Numbered from the stretch's first letter, positions 8,634-16,456 are shown. The stretch: 16,472 bases of DNA from an uncultured Eubacteriaceae bacterium (GCA_947625585.1 CANQOZ010000020.1:1-16472), one strand, 5' to 3'. Translations and numbers: made by a program. The notes: a model not told the origin generated them from the letters alone.

Positions 8634-9941
8634 ATGAATTATCTTCTATCGATAGGTTTTGCAATTATCGTAGGTTTGTTAATTACACGAATAATAAAAC
8701 CATTACATTTACCAGATGTTACGGCTTATCTTGTAACTGGAGTTATTATTGGACCATTTCTTTTAGGAAAATTAGGAATTCCTGGAATTGGTTTTAATAC
8801 AAGCACAGATGTTTCGAATTTAGGTCCAATTTCAAATGTTGCTTTAGGATTTATTGCTTTTGCCATAGGGAATGAATTTCGTATTGAAGATTTAAAGAAA
8901 ACTGGTAAGGCAGCAACTGTAATTGGAATTATTCAGGCATTAACTGCAGCTATATTAACGGATATTGCTTTACTTATTTTACATTTTATATATCCAGATA
9001 AACTCTCAATTCCAGTTGCCATTACAATAGGAGCTATCGCTACTGCTACAGCTCCAGCATCGACTTTAATGGTTGTTCGTCAATATAAAGCAAAAGGTGA
9101 ATTAACAAATCTTTTATTACCAATAGTAGCTTTAGATGATGCTGTAGGTTTAATTGTTTTTGCTATCAGTTTTGGAGTAGCTCAAGCAATTAATAGTAAT
9201 GCCTTTGACTTTATATCTGTTTTTATTAATCCAATTTTAGAAATCATCTTTTCATTATTACTTGGATTCATTTTAGGAGCTTTACTAACATATTTAGAAA
9301 GATTATTCTTATCAAATTCAAACCGATTATCATTAACAATTGGTTTTGTTATTTTAACAGTGGCATTAGCTTCATTAATTATTCCGATAGGACCAGTAAC
9401 AATTTCATTTAGTTCCCTCTTAGTTTGTATGATGTTAGGTTCAACTTTCTGTAATTTGAGTCCTTTAGCTGAAGATTTAATGGAAAGAGCTGATCGTTGG
9501 ACTGCTCCTCTCTTTGCTTTATTTTTTATTATAAGTGGAGCAGGATTAGAATTATCCGTTTTTAAAGATTTAATAATTGTCTTTATAGGGATTGTTTATG
9601 TTTTTGTCAGAGCTATTGGAAAATATATAGGATCATATGGATCATGTATTCTAATGCATGAAGATAAAAAAGTTACTAATAATTTAGGGATTTGTTTATT
9701 TCCACAAGCTGGAGTAGCCCTTGGAATGACAGTAACAGCTCAAAGTTTAGGACAAGCTGAAGGAAATACCATCAGAAACATTGTCTTATTTGGAATTCTA
9801 ATTTATGAACTCATAGGACCATTATTAACCAAACAAGCACTAACAAGATCTGGCGATATTACAGCAAAACCAGCTTCTATACTAAATAGAAGAAAGAATT
9901 TCTTATCTGGTAAAACTAAATCTTGGGATAAGAATCAATAG
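8634..9941 (+). CDS. CPA2-type cation:proton antiporter, membrane domain only
   Basis: A 435-residue polytopic membrane protein of the Kef/NapA-like CPA2 group, with about 12-13 hydrophobic segments. It would exchange Na+ or K+ for H+ across the cytoplasmic membrane. The family core is visible: ATATAPA (about 136-142) fits the unwound transmembrane stretch, and LDDAVGLIVF carries the paired aspartates D168-D169, which in characterised members such as NapA go with Na+/H+ exchange. The C-terminus is a short basic tail with no TrkA-N/RCK nucleotide-binding domain, unlike KefB/KefC. The start is supported by AGAGGA ten bases upstream. It sits alone between two defence-type operons, with about 210 bases before it and 220 after it, so it is probably its own transcription unit. 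The family call is firm; ion specificity and any link to defence are unknown. Confidence 0.9.
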   Translation: MNYLLSIGFAIIVGLLITRIIKPLHLPDVTAYLVTGVIIGPFLLGKLGIPGIGFNTSTDVSNLGPISNVALGFIAFAIGNEFRIEDLKKTGKAATVIGIIQALTAAILTDIALLILHFIYPDKLSIPVAITIGAIATATAPASTLMVVRQYKAKGELTNLLLPIVALDDAVGLIVFAISFGVAQAINSNAFDFISVFINPILEIIFSLLLGFILGALLTYLERLFLSNSNRLSLTIGFVILTVALASLIIPIGPVTISFSSLLVCMMLGSTFCNLSPLAEDLMERADRWTAPLFALFFIISGAGLELSVFKDLIIVFIGIVYVFVRAIGKYIGSYGSCILMHEDKKVTNNLGICLFPQAGVALGMTVTAQSLGQAEGNTIRNIVLFGILIYELIGPLLTKQALTRSGDITAKPASILNRRKNFLSGKTKSWDKNQ

Positions 9942-9980
9942 ATAAAACTTTAATTATTCTTAAAAATTTAACAATTTCAA

Positions 9981-10016
9981 AATTAGCTATTATAATATTA
10001 ATTCTAGTTATTTTTT
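9981..10016 (+). terminator. Possible terminator after the antiporter gene
   Basis: AATTAG (9981-9986) can pair with CTAGTT (10004-10009), one pair being a G-T wobble, around a 16-base loop. Six T residues follow at 10011-10016. The stem is short and AT-rich; position and T run are the main support. Confidence 0.35.
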
Positions 10017-10081
10017 AATTGATTAACCAACGTAAAACAAACTAATATACAAGAATAATTTAAATTATAGTAAAAGACTCT

Positions 10082-10105
10082 GATAAAAATTCTTTCATTT
10101 TTATC
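10082..10105. repeat. Perfect inverted repeat in the leader of the TerB-BrxD-helicase operon
   Basis: GATAAAAAT (10082-10090) and ATTTTTATC (10097-10105) form a perfect 9-bp inverted repeat with the loop TCTTTC, ending 59 bases before the TTG start of the next gene. GATAAT and TATACT elements at 10115-10126 are -10 candidates just downstream, so the repeat lies where a regulator of this operon could bind. It could equally be a weak terminator. Confidence 0.4.
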
Positions 10106-10164
10106 GCTATTTTAGATAATTATACTGTTTAAAAATTCTAGAAAATTTATTTGAGAATTAATAA

Positions 10165-12153
10165 TTGAAAAAAAATAAAAAACGTAAACAAAAGAAAAAA
10201 CAGGGTAATGTTAGACGTCAAAAAAAGCTCAATAATAAAAAACGAAAAAGGCAGCAAGTCAAACATAAAAATAACCAGGCAAACTCTTTAAAACAGAATT
10301 CAATCGAAAATAGTTATCCCATTCCAAAAAGAGTAACTACAAAAGATTCAAAACCTAAAAAGAGACCAAGGCCTATAATTCCAAGAAATAATTATAGTTT
10401 TTTTAGAGATCTATTTAACTTATTCGATCCGTTTGAAGACGAAAATTTCCTTAATTTTGATGATAGTTTTACTGACTCTTTATATAATGAAAATACTTAT
10501 AACTCTTCATATTATACATTTGATGAAGAACAGTATTTACAGAAAATGAGGGAGTATAAAGATAATGATTATAGTAAAGTAGCAAGAGTTGAGTATGATT
10601 ATAATATTATTGACTATAATAATATGAATCAAAAACAACTTAATTTTTACTTCTATTGGCGGAGTCAGGCAAGAAAAGGGAATTACCTAAATGCCGATTA
10701 TAATTATTATTATCTATATTTTGTTGAACTATTAAATATGATAGGATCGGATACTCCTATTGATGCTTTAAATAAGTTAATTGAACTTTTTAGAAAGTTA
10801 TTTAAAGGGAATGACCATTTTTCCTTAACTGAACATGGTAAGACTCTTTTTGCTAATAGAATATTTGATTTTGCTTATTTTCACAATCTGGATTTAAATT
10901 TAATTAAACCTTATATTTGGTCGAATGTTTACTCTGATGGTAGATTTAAAACTCTTCTTACTCTATTAAGTAACTCAGATTATTTCAATGTTCCTGCTGA
11001 AGTAATAATAAATATTTCAGATGTAGATCTATTTGAAAAGAGTAAGATTTATAGTCTAAATCGTAATCTCTATATGGAATCATTAACAAATGTTTTTTAT
11101 GTCCTCGATTTCCTATCTAAAAAACAGTTTGGAACTAGTTTTATTAATTCAAGTAAATTCAATAATAAAAGATTTACCAAAGCAACATTTGATCCGTTTG
11201 AAAATGCTGTTGTTGATAGTCATAGTTATGAAAGACAGTTTGAAAAATCTAATATTAACTTTAGAAACTTAAAACTTTATTTCAGTGGAATAGTTCAAGA
11301 AGTTGAAAATACTTTTAGAAGTTTAAATGGAATTCGTGGAAGATTAAGAAAATTTGATGTTGATCCTTGGGCTAAAAATATAATTAATGATTTTTTAAAT
11401 CAAGAATATCAACCAGAAACAAATAAAAGGTATACAGGTGATTTAAGTCCAGCAATCGAATATTTAAATAACTTATATCCTGAAAGAAAAATTGAAATTG
11501 ATTCTACTAGATTAGATAAACTAAGAGAGGAAACAGAGGTAGTTCAGGATCTCATGGATACTTCAAATTATGAAGAAAATTCGCAAGATGATTATTTAAT
11601 TCATGTAGATGCACTCACCCAAGTTCTATCCAATTTAGTTAAAACTGAACCTAATTCTTTAAAATTAATTACTTCGATTGTAGAATCTAAAAATAATCCA
11701 GTTGACATTAATACAAGTGAAATCAATGAAAATATTTTAAATATTTCTAAAAGGTTTTTAAGTCAACCTTTATTCATATCCGATAAAACTGGTACAAAAA
11801 TAAATAATGAGTACTTTAAAGGGGTAGATTATATTTTAGAAAATAAGGATAATTATCCATTTTTAAATATCGAAGGCCAAAATATTAGCAATGTTGGTGA
11901 AGAATTATTAAACTTTCTTGATAGCTTAGATGAAACTCAACATGAATTTATTAAAATTGTATTAAATAAAGAAAATACGACTGCTAAATTAGAAGAATTA
12001 GCTATGTCAAATATGACAATGGTTGAATTAATATTTGATGATATTAATAATAATGCTTTACTTTACTTAGACGATATTGTATTAGATAGGAATGAGGAAG
12101 ACATTCCATACATTATTGATGAATATACTGATTTAATAAATAAAGCACTATAA
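10165..12153 (+). CDS. TerB-N / TerB-C domain protein with a basic N-terminal tail
   Basis: A 662-residue protein of the Ter-associated type. Residues 1-72 are extremely rich in lysine and arginine and probably disordered, suggesting nucleic-acid contact. Residues 75-150 are acidic and rich in Tyr, Phe and Asn. A TerB-N domain follows (about 130-340), with its hallmark QLNFYFYWRSQARKGNY at residues 158-174 and LYFVELLN after it. The TerB-C-linked segment IEIDSTRLDKLREETEVVQD lies near 443-462, and a TerB-C-like domain (about 550-660) ends the protein. No catalytic motif is seen. The start must be the TTG at 10165: a stop codon is directly upstream and the first in-frame ATG is near residue 128, inside conserved sequence. 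No strong Shine-Dalgarno site is present. It is the first gene of a tight operon with a BrxD-like ATPase 12 bases downstream and a helicase. Its function is inferred from this linkage only. Confidence 0.75.
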   Translation: MKKNKKRKQKKKQGNVRRQKKLNNKKRKRQQVKHKNNQANSLKQNSIENSYPIPKRVTTKDSKPKKRPRPIIPRNNYSFFRDLFNLFDPFEDENFLNFDDSFTDSLYNENTYNSSYYTFDEEQYLQKMREYKDNDYSKVARVEYDYNIIDYNNMNQKQLNFYFYWRSQARKGNYLNADYNYYYLYFVELLNMIGSDTPIDALNKLIELFRKLFKGNDHFSLTEHGKTLFANRIFDFAYFHNLDLNLIKPYIWSNVYSDGRFKTLLTLLSNSDYFNVPAEVIINISDVDLFEKSKIYSLNRNLYMESLTNVFYVLDFLSKKQFGTSFINSSKFNNKRFTKATFDPFENAVVDSHSYERQFEKSNINFRNLKLYFSGIVQEVENTFRSLNGIRGRLRKFDVDPWAKNIINDFLNQEYQPETNKRYTGDLSPAIEYLNNLYPERKIEIDSTRLDKLREETEVVQDLMDTSNYEENSQDDYLIHVDALTQVLSNLVKTEPNSLKLITSIVESKNNPVDINTSEINENILNISKRFLSQPLFISDKTGTKINNEYFKGVDYILENKDNYPFLNIEGQNISNVGEELLNFLDSLDETQHEFIKIVLNKENTTAKLEELAMSNMTMVELIFDDINNNALLYLDDIVLDRNEEDIPYIIDEYTDLINKAL

Positions 12154-12165
12154 AAGGAATAAACT

Positions 12166-13515
12166 TTGAATGAATTAATGATAAACAGAATACCAAAGAG
12201 AGAGGCTGCAGCTATAATAAACTCATTATCATCAGGAGTAGTCCCTAGGATAGGAACCAGGCATATTGCTGTAGGTCGTTTAAAAGAAGTTAACGCATTC
12301 GTTCATGATCTTGATACGATAAATAACGATGGTGGTGCTATCCGCTTTGTTTGTGGTCGTTATGGAAGCGGTAAAAGTTTTCTACTTCAAATGATTCGTA
12401 ATAATGCTTTAGATAGGAATTTTGTTGTTATGGATGCGGATCTTTCTCCTGAAAGAAGACTGTATGGCTCTCAAGGTAAGGGTTTAGCTACATATAAAGA
12501 ATTAATCCAAAATCTTTCAACAAAAACTAGACCTGAAGGAAGAGCTCTAGAATCGATACTTCAAAAATGGATTGTTTCAATTCAATCTAAAATTGCTCGT
12601 GAGATGAATCTTCCACCAAACGATCCAAAGTTAATTAATGCTGTAAGTCTAAAAATTCAAGAAGATTTAGGCGAATTGACAGAAATGGCTTATGGTTATT
12701 CATTTTCACATGTTTTAAATGCATACTGGATTGGTATGAAAACAGGCGATGATCAATTAAAGCAATCAGCACTTAGATGGATAAGAGGAGAATTTTCGAC
12801 AAAACGTGATGCTAGAAAAAGTCTAGATGTCGACAGTATAATCAATGATAAAAATTGGTATGAATTCTTAAAGTTATTTGCCAAATTTGTAAAATTAGCC
12901 GGATTCTCTGGACTGGTTATATTTTTAGATGAAGGAGTTAATCTTTATAAAATAAACCATAAGGTTGCAAGAGAAAATAACTACGAAAAGTTATTAACTA
13001 TTTTTAATGATCTTTCTCAAGGAAAAGCTCAAAATATAGGAATCTTTTTTAGTGAAACTCCAGAGGCTATTTACGATGAACGACGGGGACTTTTTTCATA
13101 TGAAGCTTTAAGATCAAGATTAGCTTTAAATGAATTTAAAACAGATGAATATATTGATAATATTGGACCAGTAATTGCTTTACAAGTTTTAACTACTGAG
13201 GAACTCTTTATATTACTTGAAAATATTATTAGAGTCTATGAAAGGCATTACAATTATAATCCGAATTTATCGAGAGAACAATTAACAGCATTCTTACAAA
13301 CAATAATGAATAGATTAGGAGCTGATGATTTGATCACTCCACGTGAAATCATAAAAACGTTCTTAAGCTTGTTAAATATACTGCAACAAAATCCAAATGC
13401 CACATTTGAAGAGTTGATTGGATCTGATGATTTTAAAGTTGAATATGCAAATCCTAATATAGAAACAGAAGAATCGTCAAATTATGACGATGAATTCGCT
13501 AGCTTTAGTTTATGA
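12166..13515 (+). CDS. brxD: BrxD-like P-loop ATPase (DUF2791 type)
   Basis: A 449-residue AAA-type ATPase resembling BrxD, the ATP-binding protein of type 2 BREX (DUF2791 family). Walker A is GRYGSGKS (64-71), Walker B is VIFLDE (251-256), and IGIFFSETPEAI (291-302), followed by arginines R316 and R318, fits sensor 1 and arginine-finger positions. DADLSPERRLYG (90-101) and the GTRHIAVGR start are also typical. The C-terminal tail is acidic. The TTG at 12166 is preferred over the ATG five codons in because AAAAGGA lies seven bases before it. The gene starts 12 bases after the TerB-type gene and overlaps the helicase by four bases (ATGA), so the two are coupled. No PglX, PglZ or BrxC-like gene is nearby, so it works outside a standard BREX system. 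The symbol denotes homology, not proven BREX function. Confidence 0.85.
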   Translation: MNELMINRIPKREAAAIINSLSSGVVPRIGTRHIAVGRLKEVNAFVHDLDTINNDGGAIRFVCGRYGSGKSFLLQMIRNNALDRNFVVMDADLSPERRLYGSQGKGLATYKELIQNLSTKTRPEGRALESILQKWIVSIQSKIAREMNLPPNDPKLINAVSLKIQEDLGELTEMAYGYSFSHVLNAYWIGMKTGDDQLKQSALRWIRGEFSTKRDARKSLDVDSIINDKNWYEFLKLFAKFVKLAGFSGLVIFLDEGVNLYKINHKVARENNYEKLLTIFNDLSQGKAQNIGIFFSETPEAIYDERRGLFSYEALRSRLALNEFKTDEYIDNIGPVIALQVLTTEELFILLENIIRVYERHYNYNPNLSREQLTAFLQTIMNRLGADDLITPREIIKTFLSLLNILQQNPNATFEELIGSDDFKVEYANPNIETEESSNYDDEFASFSL

Positions 13516-15707
13516 TTAATCAAAAGAAATCTGCATTCAAACGGTATGCCCCATTTATTAAAGAATATATTTATAGAAAAGGATGGAGTGAACTTTATGA
13601 TATCCAGGAAGAAGCGTGTGATGCTATCCTGGATTCCGATTTGGATGTTATCTTAGCTTCAGGAACCGCAACTGGTAAAACAGAAGCGGTACTATTTCCC
13701 ATTTTGACAGAACTTCAAAAAAATCCTTCAAATTCAGTAAGTGTTCTCTATATTAGTCCACTTAAGGCTTTAATAAATGACCAATATAAGCGATTATCAG
13801 AATTATTAGAAGATTCTGAATTTCCAATATGGCCCTGGCATGGTGATATTTCACAATCAATTAAGAATAAAGCAAAAAAAGTTAAAAAAGGAATTATTCA
13901 AATAACTCCTGAATCATTAGAAGCTCTTTTAATTAGAAACCCAGATATTGTTAAGGAATTATTTTCGGATCTTAGATATATTATTATTGATGAAATACAT
14001 GCACTAATGGGAACTGACAGAGGTTTACAAGTTATTAGTCAGATTAATCGTATTGAAAGAATTAGTAGAAATAGACCTCGAAGAATTGGACTTTCGGCCA
14101 CCCTAAGCGATTATAACCAAGTTAAAAATTATCTGAGTTCTGGAAAACCTGAGAATGTAATTTCTTTAGGTTTAAATAATAATAAACAAACAATTGGAAT
14201 TCGAGTTGAATGCTTTTCTTCATTTCAGCCAGGTTCAGATATTCATTCAACTGAAAGTTTTGAATATATTTACGAACGAACAAAAAATAATAAAACGATT
14301 ATTTTTACTAATAGTAGAAAAGAAGCGGAAGCAGTTATAACAGCTTTAAAAAGACTATCAAAGTTAAAACATACTCCTGACATTTATAGAATACATCATG
14401 GAAGTTTATCAGCAAAACTTAGAAAAGAAACTGAAAACGAACTTAAAAATACATCTAAACCAATAACTACAGCAGCTACATTAACACTCGAATTAGGTAT
14501 TGATATAGGTAGCCTAGACCAAACAATTCAGATAGGAGCTCCATTTTCGTGTTCAAACTTTGTACAAAGATTAGGTCGATCAGGTAGGGTAACAGGTAAA
14601 TCTTTAATGCGTTTTATAACTTCTCATGACGTTAACTATATTCAAAATCCACAAGATATGCCATGGGAACTTCTAAGAGCAATTGCGATAATTGAACTCT
14701 ATAGTAAAGAAAAATGGATTGAACCTTTTACCATTAAAAGAAAACCATATAGTCTTTTAATACATCAAACATTAAGTGTCTTAACATCTTTTAATGAACT
14801 AAGGCCAGATGAATTAGCCCGTTATGTTTTAACTTTAGATCCTTTTAAAGGACGTATTACTCAAGATGAATATAAAAATATTTTAAATCATCTAATTAAA
14901 TTAGATTATATTCAGAAACTTGAAAATGGATCATTAATAATCGGATTAGCTGGTGAAAAAACAGTTAATCATTATTCCTTTTATGCTGTCTTTAGTGAAG
15001 GTGAAGAATATCGAGTTGTTTATAAAGGAAATGAATTAGGAACTGTCCAATCTGTTCCTGCACTTGGTCAAGTTATTTCTATTGGAGGAAGTTCCTGGCA
15101 TGTGGTTGAAATAAATGATAACTCCAAAACTATCTTTGTAGAAAAAGATACAAAATTCCAAACTCCATATTGGACTAGTTCAGGAATAGAAATAAATGGC
15201 AGAATAATGGAAAAGATTAAGGAGATTCTCTCTGAAGATATTAACTACTCATATCTATCTGAAGAAGCTAGTAAGGTTTTAAAAGAAGCTAGAAGATATG
15301 CCAGAGAATCAGGAATGCTAATAGGAATTTCTATTCCAGAAAGTTTAGATGGAGTCTTTCTATTTCCTTGGTGTGGAACAAAAGAATTACGGACACTTGT
15401 TTTATTATTTAGAACGGCTTTTAAACAAATATTAAAAGTTAAAAGAGTTATTCCGTTCAATAATTATCTTTTTGTCTATACTAGTTTACCAATTGGAATT
15501 TTTCTTAAAATATTAAAAAATTTAAATTTTGAATCTGTTTATTATGATAATGTTGTTAGTGGTTTAGGTAATCAAAGTATTGATAAGTTCGATTCCTTAC
15601 TTCCGGATAATTTAAAAACATATTCAATTTTTATGAATAAATATGATCTTTATGGAGCTAGAGAAGCATTAAGAAAATTAACCAGTAATTTAGAAGAATT
15701 TTGTTGA
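13512..15707 (+). CDS. brxHI: Lhr/BrxHI-like superfamily II helicase
   Basis: A 731-residue DEAD/DEAH-type helicase, presumably an ATP-driven DNA translocase or unwinding enzyme. Motifs in order: Q motif around Q32; Walker A GTATGKTE (51-58); ISPLKAL (81-87); TPESLEALL (132-140); DEIH box (160-163); SAT (195-197); motif IV TIIFTNSRKEAEA (262-274); motif V TLELGIDIGSLD (325-336); motif VI QRLGRSGR (352-359). The part after residue 370 resembles the Lhr C-terminal region: winged-helix-like sequence, then a beta-rich segment (about 498-545) with VVYKGNELGTV and SIGGSSWHVVEI. BrxHI of type 2 BREX is of this class and is also encoded beside brxD. The size is about half that of E. coli Lhr. The gene overlaps the ATPase gene (ATGA) and is last in the operon. 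All helicase motifs are intact. No nuclease domain is fused. Confidence 0.88.
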   Translation: MINQKKSAFKRYAPFIKEYIYRKGWSELYDIQEEACDAILDSDLDVILASGTATGKTEAVLFPILTELQKNPSNSVSVLYISPLKALINDQYKRLSELLEDSEFPIWPWHGDISQSIKNKAKKVKKGIIQITPESLEALLIRNPDIVKELFSDLRYIIIDEIHALMGTDRGLQVISQINRIERISRNRPRRIGLSATLSDYNQVKNYLSSGKPENVISLGLNNNKQTIGIRVECFSSFQPGSDIHSTESFEYIYERTKNNKTIIFTNSRKEAEAVITALKRLSKLKHTPDIYRIHHGSLSAKLRKETENELKNTSKPITTAATLTLELGIDIGSLDQTIQIGAPFSCSNFVQRLGRSGRVTGKSLMRFITSHDVNYIQNPQDMPWELLRAIAIIELYSKEKWIEPFTIKRKPYSLLIHQTLSVLTSFNELRPDELARYVLTLDPFKGRITQDEYKNILNHLIKLDYIQKLENGSLIIGLAGEKTVNHYSFYAVFSEGEEYRVVYKGNELGTVQSVPALGQVISIGGSSWHVVEINDNSKTIFVEKDTKFQTPYWTSSGIEINGRIMEKIKEILSEDINYSYLSEEASKVLKEARRYARESGMLIGISIPESLDGVFLFPWCGTKELRTLVLLFRTAFKQILKVKRVIPFNNYLFVYTSLPIGIFLKILKNLNFESVYYDNVVSGLGNQSIDKFDSLLPDNLKTYSIFMNKYDLYGAREALRKLTSNLEEFC

Positions 15708-15773
15708 AATTATTAGTGTGTGAATAGTAAATTCTCTAAAAAATAAGTCCACTAAAATTTCTGAGAATTAAGA

Positions 15774-15812
15774 AAAGAGAACAACCTATTTAAGAGATAA
15801 TTTGTTTTCTTT
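15774..15812 (+). repeat. Long inverted repeat downstream of the helicase gene
   Basis: AAAGAGAACAA (15774-15784) pairs with TTGTTTTCTTT (15802-15812) over 11 positions, one being G-T, around a 17-base loop. No T run follows on +, but AAGAAAAG precedes it, which reads T-rich on -. It may act as a weak terminator or processing barrier for the three-gene operon. Confidence 0.35.
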
Positions 15813-16027
15813 GGAAAAATTGGAACAATACCTTAATATGGAAAATAAAACCGGAATGTGTTCTATAATTAAGTAATAGAAATCTCTCCAAATCAATTTT
15901 TTTTCATAATGAAAAATTAAACTTTGGCTTTCTGTTTCCTACAATCAATTTTAGAAGTGACAATAATACTATAAGGAAAATCTACTTACTCTGGCAGTTT
16001 TTTCAGGAAATTGCGCAGGTAAATAAA

Positions 16028-16115
16028 GACCTTTAGAATGATAGTGGGATATCCTAAAGGTCATATCTTCTATGATCATAGAATAGATTGTCCAAGTTTA
16101 CTTACAAAATTGGAC
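16028..16115. repeat. Three consecutive hairpins within 88 bases
   Basis: Three inverted repeats sit side by side: GACCTTTAG (16028-16036) with CTAAAGGTC (16054-16062); the perfect 16-base palindrome TTCTATGATCATAGAA (16068-16083); and GTCCAA (16090-16095) with TTGGAC (16110-16115), the last extendable by three A-T pairs across a mismatch. The gaps are 5-6 bases. Such a cluster could be an RNA, the end of a lost mobile element, or a protein-binding region. No matching copy is seen elsewhere in the window. Confidence 0.45.
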
Positions 16116-16211
16116 TATATAGGTATAGGAATAAGTAAATATTTAAAGCAAATGATACAAACTTAGTAGATGTGGCTTTACAAACTTTACTTAAACCTTT
16201 AATTATTGTCT

Positions 16212-16249
16212 TTATTGTTTAACACTTAATCGTTTATAATACTTAAGTG
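16212..16249 (+). promoter_or_regulatory. Candidate promoter with an inverted repeat around the -10 box
   Basis: A perfect TATAAT (16235-16240) is preceded by weak -35 options (TTATTG at 16212-16217 with 17-base spacing, or TTGTTT at 16215-16220 with only 14). CACTTAA (16223-16229) and TTAAGTG (16243-16249) form a perfect inverted repeat bracketing the -10, the usual place for a repressor operator. Transcription would begin near 16,247. Confidence 0.5.
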
Positions 16250-16420
16250 AATGTTTAATTGTTAAAGCTATAAGAGCTTCCAGTCGACTGGGTTGAATAC
16301 AAATGAACCGAAGTTCAAGACCGTAAGGGATAATCACGAAATTTCTGTTTAGCTAAATAACGTATTTCGTCTACGTATACAATATATTGTAATTCTATTA
16401 TAGTGATTTGGGCCCAAAAA
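16247..16420 (+). ncRNA. Candidate structured RNA or structured leader
   Basis: Downstream of the TATAAT the sequence can form a chain of short helices: AAGCT/AGCTT (16265-16279), directly abutting CCAG/CTGG with loop TCGA (16280-16291); TGAAC/GTTCA with loop CGAA (16304-16317); CC-GTAA-GG (16321-16328); ACGAAAT/ATTTCGT (16336-16370) enclosing the palindrome TTTAGCTAAA; the 14-base palindrome at 16378-16391; and TTTGGGCCCAAA (16407-16418). The GC content of 16,270-16,330 is clearly higher than that of the surrounding gap. No known riboswitch, 6S, SRP, RNase P, tmRNA or T-box consensus was recognised. The boundaries are guesses: the 5' end comes from the promoter and the 3' end from the last GC-rich palindrome, which lacks a T run. 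It could be a stand-alone RNA or the 5' leader of a gene beyond the window. Confidence 0.42.
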
Positions 16421-16431
16421 GTCAAGAAATG

Positions 16432-16456
16432 TAAATTCATAAAGCGAATTTAGGAG
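16432..16456 (+). promoter_or_regulatory. Hairpin abutting an AGGAG ribosome-binding-like site at the window edge
   Basis: TAAATTC (16432-16438) pairs with GAATTTA (16446-16452). The next bases complete AGGAG (16452-16456), so the stem touches the Shine-Dalgarno-like site. No start codon lies within the remaining 16 bases, so any gene would start at or past the right edge; the spacing would then be long. Confidence 0.3.

Noticed and set aside
15245..15460. 71-codon frame on - inside the helicase gene
   Set aside because: Antisense shadow of the Lhr-like C-terminal region.
10165..15707. A complete BREX system
   Set aside because: Only BrxD-like and BrxHI-like genes are present; no PglZ, PglX methyltransferase, BrxC/PglY, BrxA or BrxB is encoded in the window.
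16038..16166. 42-codon ATG frame on + (begins MIVGYPKGHIFYDHR)
   Set aside because: No Shine-Dalgarno site, the start lies inside a perfect hairpin, and no family is recognised. It could be a decayed gene fragment, but nothing supports expression.
15838..16172. Very short frames such as 12 codons at 15838 and 10 codons at 16170
   Set aside because: Too short, no ribosome binding site, and expected by chance in AT-rich sequence.
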